DNA from: Acetivibrio cellulolyticus CD2
Lineage (GTDB): Bacteria; Bacillota; Clostridia; Acetivibrionales; Acetivibrionaceae
Direction: 5' to 3'
Assembly: GCF_000179595.2 (NCBI RefSeq)
Contig: NZ_JH556657.1
Span: 79,572 to 143,571, forward strand
Length of the DNA stretch: 64,000 nucleotides
Positions 9,692 to 17,591 of this stretch are shown here, in pieces. The number at the start of each line of letters is the position of its first letter. Within the stretch, counting starts at the first letter, position 1. Under the pieces are notes generated by a model, which was not told the DNA's origin, ran no database searches, and saw only the letters and a list, made by a program, of their open reading frames with translations. Both the position numbers and the translations under genes were made by a program.

Positions 9692-11047
9692 ATGGCTGTA
9701 TCAAAGGCAATCGAAAACTACCCGGATTGGTATAGGATAGAAAAGGATACTGAGAAAATCATAAAAAAATTGACTACAATTAAAGAAATAATTCCATACT
9801 TGAGCAATTCAGATGAATATATAAGAAGACTTTCCATTATCAGAATAAATGAACTAAGGCTTAAGGATTCATTGGTTGCTTTAAAAGAATTGCTTGATGA
9901 CCCTCTTGAAACTATTGGCAATAAAGAGCTGGCAGCATGGACAATTAAAGTAGTAAGCAATCATTGGAATACAGACCTGTTTATCACCAATAAATACCTG
10001 AATAACTATTCAGGCAAGGAAAAATATGAAGATGTTTGCAAGGTAAATATCAAAGATACTTTGCCATCTTTGAGGTTTGACTTTACCTCATCAATATTAA
10101 ATTCCGAATTAAATATTGAAGGCAGCGATATCAGAACCAGTAAGGATATTGACTTTGACCTTCCTTTTTCAGTTAAGGAATGGTTCGGACAATATTCTCA
10201 TGATATCCTGGCAGATCTGAAATTTCTCCTGATCAGGCTGCCTCTGCTATTGCTAAAAGGTCTTAAGTATTCAGCTGTATTTATCTTTGGCGGACTTTTA
10301 TATATATTCAAAGCATTAATCGGATTTATAAGTAAAATTAAACAACCCTCAAAAGTAAAAAGTGAAAATAACCATATTGAAACCGAAAAGGAATCGTGCA
10401 CATATAATGCTTCATCCCAGGATTACAAAGCCATAAGGTCACAGGCAGGAGAATTCCACTCACTCAGGTATTCACTTAACGGGTCACCTTATGAAAATTC
10501 TCATGAAGAAAAAATTACTGCAAAAGAACACGTAAAAAAAGCATTCTTGTCCGTAGCATATGTACTATGTACGCCCATAAGATTTTTTATTCAGCATAAA
10601 AAATTAGCCTTTATAGGCATTGCTGCTATTTACTGTTTTTTATGCTTCTTCCCCTACGGTAAGGCCCTTACTTACAAATATGCAGGTCTTGATCTTATGG
10701 ATGAACAAACTAAAGCATTCTATACTGTTAAAGGAATTGTATCTTATGTATGGGATGAAATACTGGATATTAGCGGCACTCCGCAGCCTGTTGCTGCTCA
10801 AACTGATTATAAACCAACAACAGAATCTAATGATAGTATTGTTCAGTCTAAATATATAATCACTGCAGAAACCGGACTTAATCTTAGAGAAAAACCCAAT
10901 GCCTCTTCAAAAAAGCTACTTCAGCTTCCATTTGAATCAATTGTAATAAAGGAAGCCGAAGACGGAGCCTGGTATAAAATAACAACAAAGGACGGTATAT
11001 CCGGTTGGGTATCATCTAAATATTTGAAAGAATTTAGAGGTGAATAG
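9692..11047 (+). CDS. Membrane protein with N-terminal helical repeats and C-terminal SH3b domain
   Basis: A 451-residue protein. Residues about 1-100 are helical and look like one or two HEAT-like units (SDEYIRRLSIIRINELR, KDSLVALKELLDDPLETIG). Hydrophobic segments follow at about 174-210 and 305-325 (LAFIGIAAIYCFLCFFPYG). The C-terminus (about 385-450) is an SH3b domain with the typical LNLREKPNASSKKL and GWVSSKYLKEF elements, which in secreted proteins binds peptidoglycan. The topology would put the SH3 domain outside and the helical repeats inside. AGGTG lies upstream of the ATG. It overlaps the next gene region and is probably translated together with it. Confidence 0.7.
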   Translation: MAVSKAIENYPDWYRIEKDTEKIIKKLTTIKEIIPYLSNSDEYIRRLSIIRINELRLKDSLVALKELLDDPLETIGNKELAAWTIKVVSNHWNTDLFITNKYLNNYSGKEKYEDVCKVNIKDTLPSLRFDFTSSILNSELNIEGSDIRTSKDIDFDLPFSVKEWFGQYSHDILADLKFLLIRLPLLLLKGLKYSAVFIFGGLLYIFKALIGFISKIKQPSKVKSENNHIETEKESCTYNASSQDYKAIRSQAGEFHSLRYSLNGSPYENSHEEKITAKEHVKKAFLSVAYVLCTPIRFFIQHKKLAFIGIAAIYCFLCFFPYGKALTYKYAGLDLMDEQTKAFYTVKGIVSYVWDEILDISGTPQPVAAQTDYKPTTESNDSIVQSKYIITAETGLNLREKPNASSKKLLQLPFESIVIKEAEDGAWYKITTKDGISGWVSSKYLKEFRGE

Positions 11048-11048
11048 A

Positions 11049-11660
11049 ATGAAGGATAGTAATATGCAAAAAAGGTCTGCCTTTGTACTCTCATTGCTAA
11101 ACGAATTAAATGATGTCTATAAAGAGCTGAAAAAACTCTCTTCAGGGATAGAAAGCAACTCTGACAATTTTTACGAAAGTATATTTAATTCATCAAAAGT
11201 TGAAATTCAGGGCGATATTGACAGCTTTAAGTCCAATTTAGAAAAAATGAAGGAAATAAACATGAACATCACTGCAAAATTGAATGAATGGTACGATTTT
11301 ATAAAGGACAGCAGTGAAATAAGAAAAGTTACCTTTCCTATAAAAATGTATTTTATGAAAAAAGATCTGAAGAATAGTATTACTAAAATGAATGCAGAGA
11401 TATCAAATCTGTCAATTGAAAACAGATTTATACGGGAAAAGATTATCAATTGGGAACAGGAACTTAGTGTAAAAGCCCTGCATGAAATAAGGAACGGCCA
11501 GGAATTCAATAGTTATGAAGATCTTGTTCGAAAAAAGGATAACCTTATTATAGAACTTAAATATCTGCTTGCTACTATTCCCGACCTTGCACCTGTCGAA
11601 TTTGACCTTGATAATATTGATAGAATAATTGATAAACTGTTAAAGATAGCTGCTGCTTGA
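11049..11660 (+). CDS. Coiled-coil protein of unknown function, partner of the SH3 protein
   Basis: A roughly 203-residue protein, almost entirely helical and charged, with long heptad-like stretches (about residues 10-65 and 105-195) and no signal peptide or membrane segment. I do not recognise a family. I favour the ATG at 11049, with AGAGG 8 bases upstream at 11036-11040; an in-frame GTG at 11040 would overlap the upstream stop codon (11045-11047) and that site. The tight coupling suggests it works with the SH3 membrane protein, perhaps as a cytoplasmic scaffold. A terminator overlaps its stop codon. Confidence 0.7.
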   Translation: MKDSNMQKRSAFVLSLLNELNDVYKELKKLSSGIESNSDNFYESIFNSSKVEIQGDIDSFKSNLEKMKEINMNITAKLNEWYDFIKDSSEIRKVTFPIKMYFMKKDLKNSITKMNAEISNLSIENRFIREKIINWEQELSVKALHEIRNGQEFNSYEDLVRKKDNLIIELKYLLATIPDLAPVEFDLDNIDRIIDKLLKIAAA

Positions 11661-11685
11661 AGCTGCAGCTATCTTTTTTTGTTTT
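11642..11685 (+). terminator. Rho-independent terminator
   Basis: AAAGATAGCTGC (11642-11653) pairs perfectly with GCAGCTATCTTT (11665-11676) and continues into a run of T residues to 11680, then more T. The left arm lies inside the last codons of the coiled-coil gene. Confidence 0.95.
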
Positions 11686-11713
11686 TTACTTAGTGCAAAG
11701 CAAATATCCCAAA

Positions 11714-12061
11714 TTAGTAAAGTAAAATTACAGCCATCATTTCCAAAGTACTGTCTCCAATATTTTCAACAGCATGTGAAGCCCCATTTCCCGTTATAAT
11801 GGAATCCCCCACTCCAACTTCACTTAAGGTTCCATTATCATTTACCATTCCCTTACCGTTGATGATGTAGAAAATTTCTTCTTCATTATCGTGCTGATGC
11901 AGTCCAATTGATGAGCCTGGCCCTATTGAAATTTTGGCACAAAGTCTAGCTTTCCCTTTAAGTTCTTCCTGCTGGAAAACATGAAGGATTTCAACAGAAC
12001 CCTTTCCACCCCTCATTTGCTCCTTTATCTCCTTAACCATTTCATTAGCGCGTTTAATCAT
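11714..12061 (-). CDS. Small single-domain cupin protein
   Basis: A 115-residue cupin_2-type beta-barrel. Motif 1 is GLHQHDNEEEIFYIINGKG (His-x-His and Glu ligands) and motif 2 is GDSIITGNGASHAVENIG with the final His, so the usual metal ligands are present. A helical N-terminus (ANEMVKEIKEQMRGG) precedes the barrel. Single cupins of this kind include isomerases, dioxygenases and sugar- or auxin-like binding proteins, so the substrate cannot be assigned. GAGGTG lies before the ATG at 12061. It is a single-gene unit, convergent with the upstream operon. Confidence 0.85.
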   Translation of the reverse strand: MIKRANEMVKEIKEQMRGGKGSVEILHVFQQEELKGKARLCAKISIGPGSSIGLHQHDNEEEIFYIINGKGMVNDNGTLSEVGVGDSIITGNGASHAVENIGDSTLEMMAVILLY

Positions 12062-12344
12062 ATCGACACCTCATTTATAATTATAATTACATTTTTACTT
12101 TTTGGCTTATCCCAATACTGTGTTTCCTGATATAACCATACAATATTTTAATATATAAATCCTCCAAATTCAATATATTTACCTGCCTTCCTTTTGCTTA
12201 TTGAAGAAATAAAAAAAATGCAGTAGAATAATTAATAGTGTTAGTAACCTCGTAATATGATTTTTCAGGACATGCGAGAAATATAACCTAGAAAGTAAAT
12301 TTTGATATTAAAATACACTGAATACAAAAGTAAATTATATAAGG

Positions 12345-12749
12345 GTGGGGATTATTATATTAAATATTTCACCGGCAATTGTTAATATCCTTGTGTTTGA
12401 TGAAATTACAAAACTTCGAGGACGGGATCTTCTTTTTAATCCGTTTTTTAAGGCACCGCAAATTACAATGTCATTTGTAACCTATACTACAGTATTTAAT
12501 GTACCTAATGGCATCGTTAACTTTAAATTTAGAATATCTAATCCTTTGAATGAAACTATGCACGAATCAAATATAAATTGTGTAGAAGTTAATGAGAACT
12601 CTTTTTCAAATATACTTATTTGGAATAATGTTCACTTCACCATGGCTGGTGAGCACACTATAACTTTTTATCTTGCAACTCAAACCGGGTTTGAGCCTAC
12701 AGGCAGCACAGTTATAATCGTTGAAAACGATCAAAACAATAAAGGTTAA
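12345..12749 (+). CDS. Small beta-rich protein of unknown function
   Basis: A 134-residue protein with alternating hydrophobic strands, predicted as a beta-sandwich; no signal peptide, membrane segment or catalytic motif. Phrases such as NFKFRISNPLNE and EHTITFYLAT resemble small proteins of the DUF6941 type, but I cannot confirm this. The start is unusual: GTG at 12345 is embedded in the purine-rich AAGGGTGGGG that should be the ribosome binding site, and no in-frame ATG exists before residue 42. Initiation at a non-canonical codon a few bases later is possible. A hairpin follows directly. Confidence 0.6.
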   Translation: MGIIILNISPAIVNILVFDEITKLRGRDLLFNPFFKAPQITMSFVTYTTVFNVPNGIVNFKFRISNPLNETMHESNINCVEVNENSFSNILIWNNVHFTMAGEHTITFYLATQTGFEPTGSTVIIVENDQNNKG

Positions 12750-12757
12750 TTACTCTA

Positions 12758-12790
12758 AACCACCCTTTCAAAGGGTGGTTAGATTTTGCT
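12758..12790 (+). terminator. Hairpin terminator
   Basis: AACCACCC (12758-12765) and GGGTGGTT (12773-12780) with a 7-base loop, followed by AGATTTTGCT. The stem is GC-rich and sits 8 bases after the stop of the small beta-rich gene. Confidence 0.75.
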
Positions 12791-12861
12791 GTAAACTTTT
12801 TCGTATATTATTTCTATAAACACTTCTATACCCACGAATATTAAAACTTTTAGAATACTCC

Positions 12862-13560
12862 TCACTTTACTGCCATATATACAGCAAAATTGTAATATTT
12901 CCAAACTACATCCATTGTTTCAAAACCGGCATCCTTAAGCATATCAAAATGCTCCATCATTGATACCGGCCGATCTTCATCATAATATGTCTGAATCCAT
13001 TTGCTTTCAACTTCATCCATAGGCACATTTATGCACATGAAATTTTTCCACTGCTCCATAAAGCATTCCTGAAGTATTTCTGTGGATGCAAGTACCACAT
13101 CTGCATTTATAAATATGCCGCCAGTGTTAAGGGATGAATATATTTTTCTATAAAAATCAAGTTTATCCTCATTTGTCACAAGATGATGGAGTGCAAGCGA
13201 AGACACTACAACATCATATTTTCTACCAAAGTTAAATTCATAGAAGTCACTGTTGATATAAATTGCATCCTGTACATCATTCAGCTTTCCAGCAGCTATT
13301 TGCAGCATTTTTCCTGAAATATCAACGCATGTTATTTTAGCCTTGGGATAAGCATCTTTTACTGCACGTGATATAGTACCAGTACCACAACCCAAATCAA
13401 TAACCTCAAAATCTTCTGAACGGCTAAAAGGCAAAGTATTTACAATTGCCTCAACCATCTGATAATAATAAGGTATAAGGTTTTTTATAATACCGTCATA
13501 CTGCGCAGCTTCCTCCTCAAAATGATTCTTAATTTTGTCCATTGAATCCACTGTATCCAT
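12862..13560 (-). CDS. Class I SAM-dependent methyltransferase
   Basis: A Rossmann-fold methyltransferase of about 232 residues. Motif I is VIDLGCGTGTISRAV; it is followed by CVDISGKML (acidic ribose contact), DVVVSSLALHHL (motif IV) and GGIFINADVV. The N-terminal helix IKNHFEEEAAQYD is typical of the UbiE/YrrT-like subgroup. The substrate is not predictable. I chose the ATG at 13560 because AAGGAAAGGG lies about 8 bases upstream; the 25 further in-frame codons upstream include that ribosome binding site. A strong minus-strand terminator-type hairpin sits about 110 bases ahead of the start (see 13668-13780), so expression is probably attenuated. Confidence 0.88.
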   Translation of the reverse strand: MDTVDSMDKIKNHFEEEAAQYDGIIKNLIPYYYQMVEAIVNTLPFSRSEDFEVIDLGCGTGTISRAVKDAYPKAKITCVDISGKMLQIAAGKLNDVQDAIYINSDFYEFNFGRKYDVVVSSLALHHLVTNEDKLDFYRKIYSSLNTGGIFINADVVLASTEILQECFMEQWKNFMCINVPMDEVESKWIQTYYDEDRPVSMMEHFDMLKDAGFETMDVVWKYYNFAVYMAVK

Positions 13561-13667
13561 AGTATGCACCCTTTCCTTCTCTAAATATATGAACCGTAAT
13601 CCTTCATAATTTTTTTCTTTCTCCCCAAATCTCAACTTTCGGATTTATGTAAAATCCCCTTCCTAAA

Positions 13668-13780
13668 TAAAAAGCCCGCAGAATCACCATTACGTGACTC
13701 CGTGGGCATATATCCACGTGTAAGGCTGTAAACCCCTATGCAGCTCAAGCAAAATCGCCATTATGCATACTCACTTTTGA
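13668..13780 (-). promoter_or_regulatory. Candidate attenuator/riboswitch leader of the SAM methyltransferase gene
   Basis: Read on the minus strand, a 14-bp stem (13707-13694 with 13687-13674; one A-C mismatch and two G-U pairs) is followed by TTTTT, so it is a rho-independent terminator lying ahead of the gene rather than behind one. Its 5' arm overlaps a competing hairpin, CGTGG with CCACG (13718-13714 with 13705-13701). Upstream is another stem, TATGCA/TGCATA, and a 15-nt near-repeat (13749-13763 and 13678-13692, two differences). TTGACA at 13812-13807 (minus) with a weak TAAAAA 16 bases on may be the promoter. It matches no riboswitch consensus I know. Confidence 0.55.
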
Positions 13781-13831
13781 AATATTTTTACATACAACTT
13801 CCAGTTTGTCAATATGAAAATCCTTAAAAGG

Positions 13832-13960
13832 TAATAGTCACCTAATTCTCATAAAAAACTCATAAAAAATACATACTTTGTGCACTCAAAATAATTTTGA
13901 TTGCCTTATACTTTGTTCATAATGTGCGCACACATAATTTTTGAGGAGAACTAAGAGGAG
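13832..13960 (+). repeat. Inverted regulatory repeat, copy A
   Basis: About 125 bp that is repeated, in inverted orientation, at 22480-22618 (copy B). Shared parts, in order: AAAGGTAA; two to four 11-bp direct units of the type CTCATAAAAAA / TTCATCAAAAA; a TTGTGCA block; TTGC-C/A-TTATACTTTGTT with a TATACT -10-like hexamer; the perfect palindrome TGTGCGCACA (13923-13932); and ATAATTTTTGAG. The 11-bp periodicity places the direct units on one face of the helix, as for activator sites. It points rightward into the accessory block and is followed by a strong ribosome binding site and a five-codon frame. Confidence 0.75.
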
Positions 13961-13968
13961 GGATTATT

Positions 13969-13986
13969 ATGTTAAAAGGCATTTGA
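13969..13986 (+). other. Five-codon frame behind a strong ribosome binding site (interrupted peptide gene?)
   Basis: AAGAGGAGGG ends 6 bases before the ATG at 13969, an excellent translation start, but the frame reads MLKGI and then TGA. Beyond the TGA the same frame stays open for 23 more codons to a TAG at 14056-14058 (KFCIFMMINLLSKPIALRV and a few more). It lies between copy A of the regulatory repeat and a terminator at 14101-14143, so a transcript of about 200 nt is expected. It may be a regulatory leader, a decayed peptide gene, or a small RNA. Confidence 0.4.
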
Positions 13987-14100
13987 AAATTTTGTATATT
14001 TATGATGATAAATTTATTGTCAAAACCCATTGCATTAAGAGTTAGTAAAATGGTGTAGGTTTGTTAAAAACTAAAACACTCCTATTTTCTAATCTAAATA

Positions 14101-14147
14101 AACGCTGCAGACGTAACTTTTCAGTTAGTTTGCAACGTTTTTTATTT
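14101..14147 (+). terminator. Rho-independent terminator of the short transcript
   Basis: AACGCTGCAGACGTAAC (14101-14117) pairs with GTTAGTTTGCAACGTT (14124-14139) through G-U pairs and one bulge, then TTTTTTATTTTT follows. It ends the transcript expected from repeat copy A. Confidence 0.88.
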
Positions 14148-14257
14148 TTCTACATTGAGTTTCATAGAATACTCGTATCAGCTTGCCACACAAGGCTAGC
14201 TAGCTTTTAGAGAGTGTATCAAGCTTGTCTATCTCATGAGCAACATATTTTAAATAA

Positions 14258-14395
14258 TTAGATTTCCCATTCTTTTAAAAGTTTAATCATAGGTTGGTAA
14301 TAATATTCCTCGGCAATTCCTAATGGTGTCATTCCTTTGTTATCAGGAAGATTTGGGTCAGCACCCTTTGACAAGATAAATTTTAAAGTTTCTAT
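14258..14395 (-). pseudogene. Ankyrin-repeat tail, out of frame with the WG-repeat gene
   Basis: In a second minus-strand frame the sequence reads ETLKFILSKGADPNLPDNKG, then MTPLGIAEE and a short helical tail to TAA at 14260-14258. GADPN and MTPLGIA are textbook ankyrin-repeat phrases. The frame overlaps the 3' end of the WG-repeat gene around 14393, which ends prematurely in LVKGC. The simplest reading is a one-base frameshift that cut an ankyrin C-terminus from the WG-repeat protein; a sequencing error would look the same. No start codon of its own is evident. Confidence 0.65.
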
Positions 14396-15728
14396 CAGAA
14401 AGAAAACCTTCCGGTTCGTAAATCAGCTTTCCAGAAGTATTAACATATCCATGTTTATTATTTAATTTAACACACGCAATTCCATTATAAAATCTTGTTA
14501 TATAATCATAAAACGGCTTTATTAAATATTCTCCCCTTCTATCTATAATCCCATATTGAGTTTCATATCCATATGTATACATTCCTACTACAGCATAATT
14601 TTCATAAAATGGATCTGCAGAATCAAAACCAGGATTAATAACAACTTTCCCATTACAATCAATATAACAGTATTTTTCTTCAAAAGGATCATTAATATCA
14701 CTTGCATTCACTGCAGCCAATCCTTCGCTAAAAGGTCCGGGAGTCTTTGCGTAGTTTCGTTTACGTGAGAAGATTATATTTCCTGCTTCATCAATAATAT
14801 GACACTCCTCTTTTTCAGTAACTGCCATTGCATAACCGTTAATATATTCCTTAACAACAAAATAACCCTCTAAAGTTTTTATTGGAATTCCGTTTGTATT
14901 AAACAGTACCCATTTATTGTCGAATTTATAAGCTTTAACGTTACCGGATGATGTTTCACCCCAACCAATACCATAACACCCTTCTAACGGGTCGAGAAAA
15001 TCATCTATTTTGAAATCGATAACAACATTATTTTTTATATCGATTACTCCCCATTTATCTTTATATTTAGCAAGGGATAAGCCCTCACCAAATTCATTTA
15101 GACTAAGCTTTTCATAAATGAAGGGTATAACAGTATTATTGTCTTTATCAATACACCCCCAAAGGTCATCCTTACTTGCAGTAAATAATCCCTTCCAATT
15201 ATTTTTGAGGAAATCATATTTAGGTTCTATAACAAAATTACCATTTATATCAATAGCTCCCCACCTGTCACCACTTATAGGACGCCCCCAACAGCTTTCT
15301 TGCAGTTCATTAACAACAACTGTTGCATAATTATCTCTAAATTCAAATGCTTCAGCAAACCTTGGGCTTATTACAACGTTTCCATATTTATCTATATACC
15401 CCCATTTTTGCTTAAACTCATCACAATATCCAGCCAACCCTTCACTGAATTTTTCGGGTGTTATAATTTTAATTTGGGGTTTAAAAATGACATTAAAGTT
15501 GCTATCCATATAGCCCCATCTATCAGTAAGAGGATCTAAAAATGCAATCATGCCTTCATTAACAAATAGCATATCCCCATATTCTGGTTCTATTACTATT
15601 TTCCCATCTTTATCAATAAACCCGATTTTATTATTTTTTTCAATAGGGTATATAATATTTCCTTTATATCGGCCATTTCCTAGTTCTCCGAAAGCATTAC
15701 TCATATTATTCACCTTCCAAACTTCCAC
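14358..15728 (-). CDS. WG-repeat protein
   Basis: A 456-residue protein built of about ten WG (KWGxIDxxG) beta-repeats, e.g. NKIGFIDKDGKIVIEPEYG, DRWGYMDSNFNVIFKP, QKWGYIDKYGNVVISP, NKHGYVNTSGKLIYEP. Such proteins form repeat-based binding surfaces; no enzyme activity is expected. There is no signal peptide, so it should be cytoplasmic. It is the last gene of a minus-strand series after the sensor kinase, 28 bases away, and is probably co-transcribed. Its C-terminus seems altered by a frameshift: an ankyrin-like continuation lies in another frame down to 14258. Confidence 0.88.
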   Translation of the reverse strand: MEVWKVNNMSNAFGELGNGRYKGNIIYPIEKNNKIGFIDKDGKIVIEPEYGDMLFVNEGMIAFLDPLTDRWGYMDSNFNVIFKPQIKIITPEKFSEGLAGYCDEFKQKWGYIDKYGNVVISPRFAEAFEFRDNYATVVVNELQESCWGRPISGDRWGAIDINGNFVIEPKYDFLKNNWKGLFTASKDDLWGCIDKDNNTVIPFIYEKLSLNEFGEGLSLAKYKDKWGVIDIKNNVVIDFKIDDFLDPLEGCYGIGWGETSSGNVKAYKFDNKWVLFNTNGIPIKTLEGYFVVKEYINGYAMAVTEKEECHIIDEAGNIIFSRKRNYAKTPGPFSEGLAAVNASDINDPFEEKYCYIDCNGKVVINPGFDSADPFYENYAVVGMYTYGYETQYGIIDRRGEYLIKPFYDYITRFYNGIACVKLNNKHGYVNTSGKLIYEPEGFLSDRNFKIYLVKGC

Positions 15729-15756
15729 AGCATTTGATTAATAGCATTTATAAACA

Positions 15757-17403
15757 TCAGCTTACTATAGGTAATTCAGCATGAATATTAAATCCACCCT
15801 CATCATTTGATCCAAATTCTATACTTCCATTCAATTTCTTAACTCTTTGTTTCATTCCTTCGAGTCCAAATCCCACTTTATGATTGGTAGTCTTACACCC
15901 AATCCCATTGTCAATTATAAATAGATTTATGTATCCATCTCTAAATTTGACTATAATAGTGACTTCGGTTGCCTTCCCATGTCTTAAAGAGTTTGTAATA
16001 GCCTCCTGGCATATTCTAAAAACTGTTTCAGAGTAATCTTTATTTAAAGTTTCCACTAGCTTACTAACTGAAAGTTCAACACTTATTCCTGCCGACTTAA
16101 AATTATCAGCTAATCTTTCCAACTCTAAAAACAAATTATTTTCATCTAACTTTCCAGGCTTAAAACCAGATATTGACCTTCTAACCTCATTTAAGCCTTC
16201 TCTGGCAGCCTTAATTGCTGTCTCCAAGGTATCTTTAGTCTCTTGCTTGTCATCCTTAGATAGTGACAAAATACTTACTTGCAAAAGTGTTATTAATAGT
16301 GTCAGTGTATGACCAATAGTGTCGTGAACATCCCTTGCAAGCCTATTCCGCTCTTTTGACATCGCAAGTTCCTCTACAATTTCTGCATGTTCTTTTAACT
16401 TTTCATTTGCATCCATTAGCTCTTGATTTTTTATATTAATATCTTCGTTGACAACAATAAGTTCACGATATAGCTTATTTACTTCATCAGTTCTTTCCAG
16501 AACCTTTTTCTCAAGAGTTTGATTCAATTCTCTTATTTCAATCGACTTAATTTTTATATATATTGCAACTATTGCAATGAAACTAACTAAATAAAAAACA
16601 TTGCCCCATAATAATGGTGCTCTAATTTTTTTATTTACTTCATATACAGGAACGAGGGCAACAATTTTCCAATTAAATTTATTATAGTCTAGAGATTTAT
16701 ATTTATATTCTTTTGCAATTCTATCATCAAATACCTCTCCAATATAGTTACTATCAGGCTGTACAAGTATTTTATTGCCATCTAATATTATAAGACACCC
16801 ATTTTCACCGAACTTAACATTATTCACCAAACCGTTTAGCTTATATCCTACTATATCCAAGCCAACAACACCTTTTGCACTTCCACTCTTGTCCAGTACT
16901 AATTGTAAGCAACTGAGTACATCTTCACCTGTAAATTCACTCTTGTGTGATACCCAAATTGTTTGAGTTCCCTCTTTCACGGCATTCTGAAACCAACTTG
17001 TTTGAATAATTTCAGCCCCAACTTCTTTTTTGTTTTTATATGCAACAAAATCACTACTATTGGAAACATAGTAAATATTACTTATTCGAGAATCAGATAT
17101 AATAATTGATTCAAATAACGAAATAATCTCCTCTTTTAATTTACTATTTTTACCCTTATATTCCGGTAATGATTTTTCTCTGACCAGAATATTTATTATA
17201 TTTTCAGGATATTTTAAAAAATTGTCTGCCATAATTTGCTCTTGATCAACGCTATTCTTCAATAGATTGTTATAGTAGTAATTTATTGATTTACTTGGTA
17301 CCAGGTATAAAATTAAATTTAATAATATAAATAAAGAGATAGCCGTTAAAATCTTTGCTAAAAGAGATTTTTTTTGCTTTATTAGTCTTTTAAATCCTAT
17401 CAC
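15757..17403 (-). CDS. Membrane sensor histidine kinase, NarL-partner type
   Basis: A 548-residue kinase. A first membrane segment is at about 14-37, then a ~225-residue extracellular Cache-like sensor domain (GLDIVGYKL, GENGCLIILDG), a second membrane segment at about 262-285, a coiled coil (290-350), and a HisKA_3 dimerisation domain with phospho-acceptor His360 in RLARDVHDTIGH. The ATPase domain has the N box (CQEAITNSLRHG) and GFGLEGMKQRV. HisKA_3 kinases pair with NarL/LuxR-type regulators, and one lies at 21737-22408. The peptide-binding lipoprotein gene is just upstream, which invites the idea of a peptide or nutrient signal (inference). Start ATG at 17403. Confidence 0.92.
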   Translation of the reverse strand: MIGFKRLIKQKKSLLAKILTAISLFILLNLILYLVPSKSINYYYNNLLKNSVDQEQIMADNFLKYPENIINILVREKSLPEYKGKNSKLKEEIISLFESIIISDSRISNIYYVSNSSDFVAYKNKKEVGAEIIQTSWFQNAVKEGTQTIWVSHKSEFTGEDVLSCLQLVLDKSGSAKGVVGLDIVGYKLNGLVNNVKFGENGCLIILDGNKILVQPDSNYIGEVFDDRIAKEYKYKSLDYNKFNWKIVALVPVYEVNKKIRAPLLWGNVFYLVSFIAIVAIYIKIKSIEIRELNQTLEKKVLERTDEVNKLYRELIVVNEDINIKNQELMDANEKLKEHAEIVEELAMSKERNRLARDVHDTIGHTLTLLITLLQVSILSLSKDDKQETKDTLETAIKAAREGLNEVRRSISGFKPGKLDENNLFLELERLADNFKSAGISVELSVSKLVETLNKDYSETVFRICQEAITNSLRHGKATEVTIIVKFRDGYINLFIIDNGIGCKTTNHKVGFGLEGMKQRVKKLNGSIEFGSNDEGGFNIHAELPIVS

Positions 17404-17485
17404 GCTTATTTCTCCCTTTTTGCTTTATACTCCGCAACAAAAAGCAATAACATCTAAAAATTTGCATTTGTTAATTTTATACACT

Positions 17486-17528
17486 TCTTCTGAAAAAGCT
17501 TGTTTCAAAAACAAGCTTTTTCAGAAGA
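17486..17528 (-). terminator. Long AT-rich hairpin between lipoprotein and kinase genes
   Basis: A 20-bp perfect stem (17486-17505 with 17509-17528) with a 3-base loop, carrying AAAAAG/CTTTTT inside the stem and no T-run after it. It could terminate, protect the 3' end of the upstream mRNA, or set unequal expression within one operon. Confidence 0.55.
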
Positions 17529-17591
17529 TATTTTCGAATGTCTATCCCAGCAGTCATTGCTCTGCAATTGCAGCTACAGCTGCGATATGTA

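Noticed and set aside
13668-13780. Known riboswitch class (SAM, SAH, cyclic-di-GMP, ZTP, fluoride) before the methyltransferase gene
   Set aside because: None of the consensus cores I know can be laid over the leader; only the terminator/anti-terminator design is supported.
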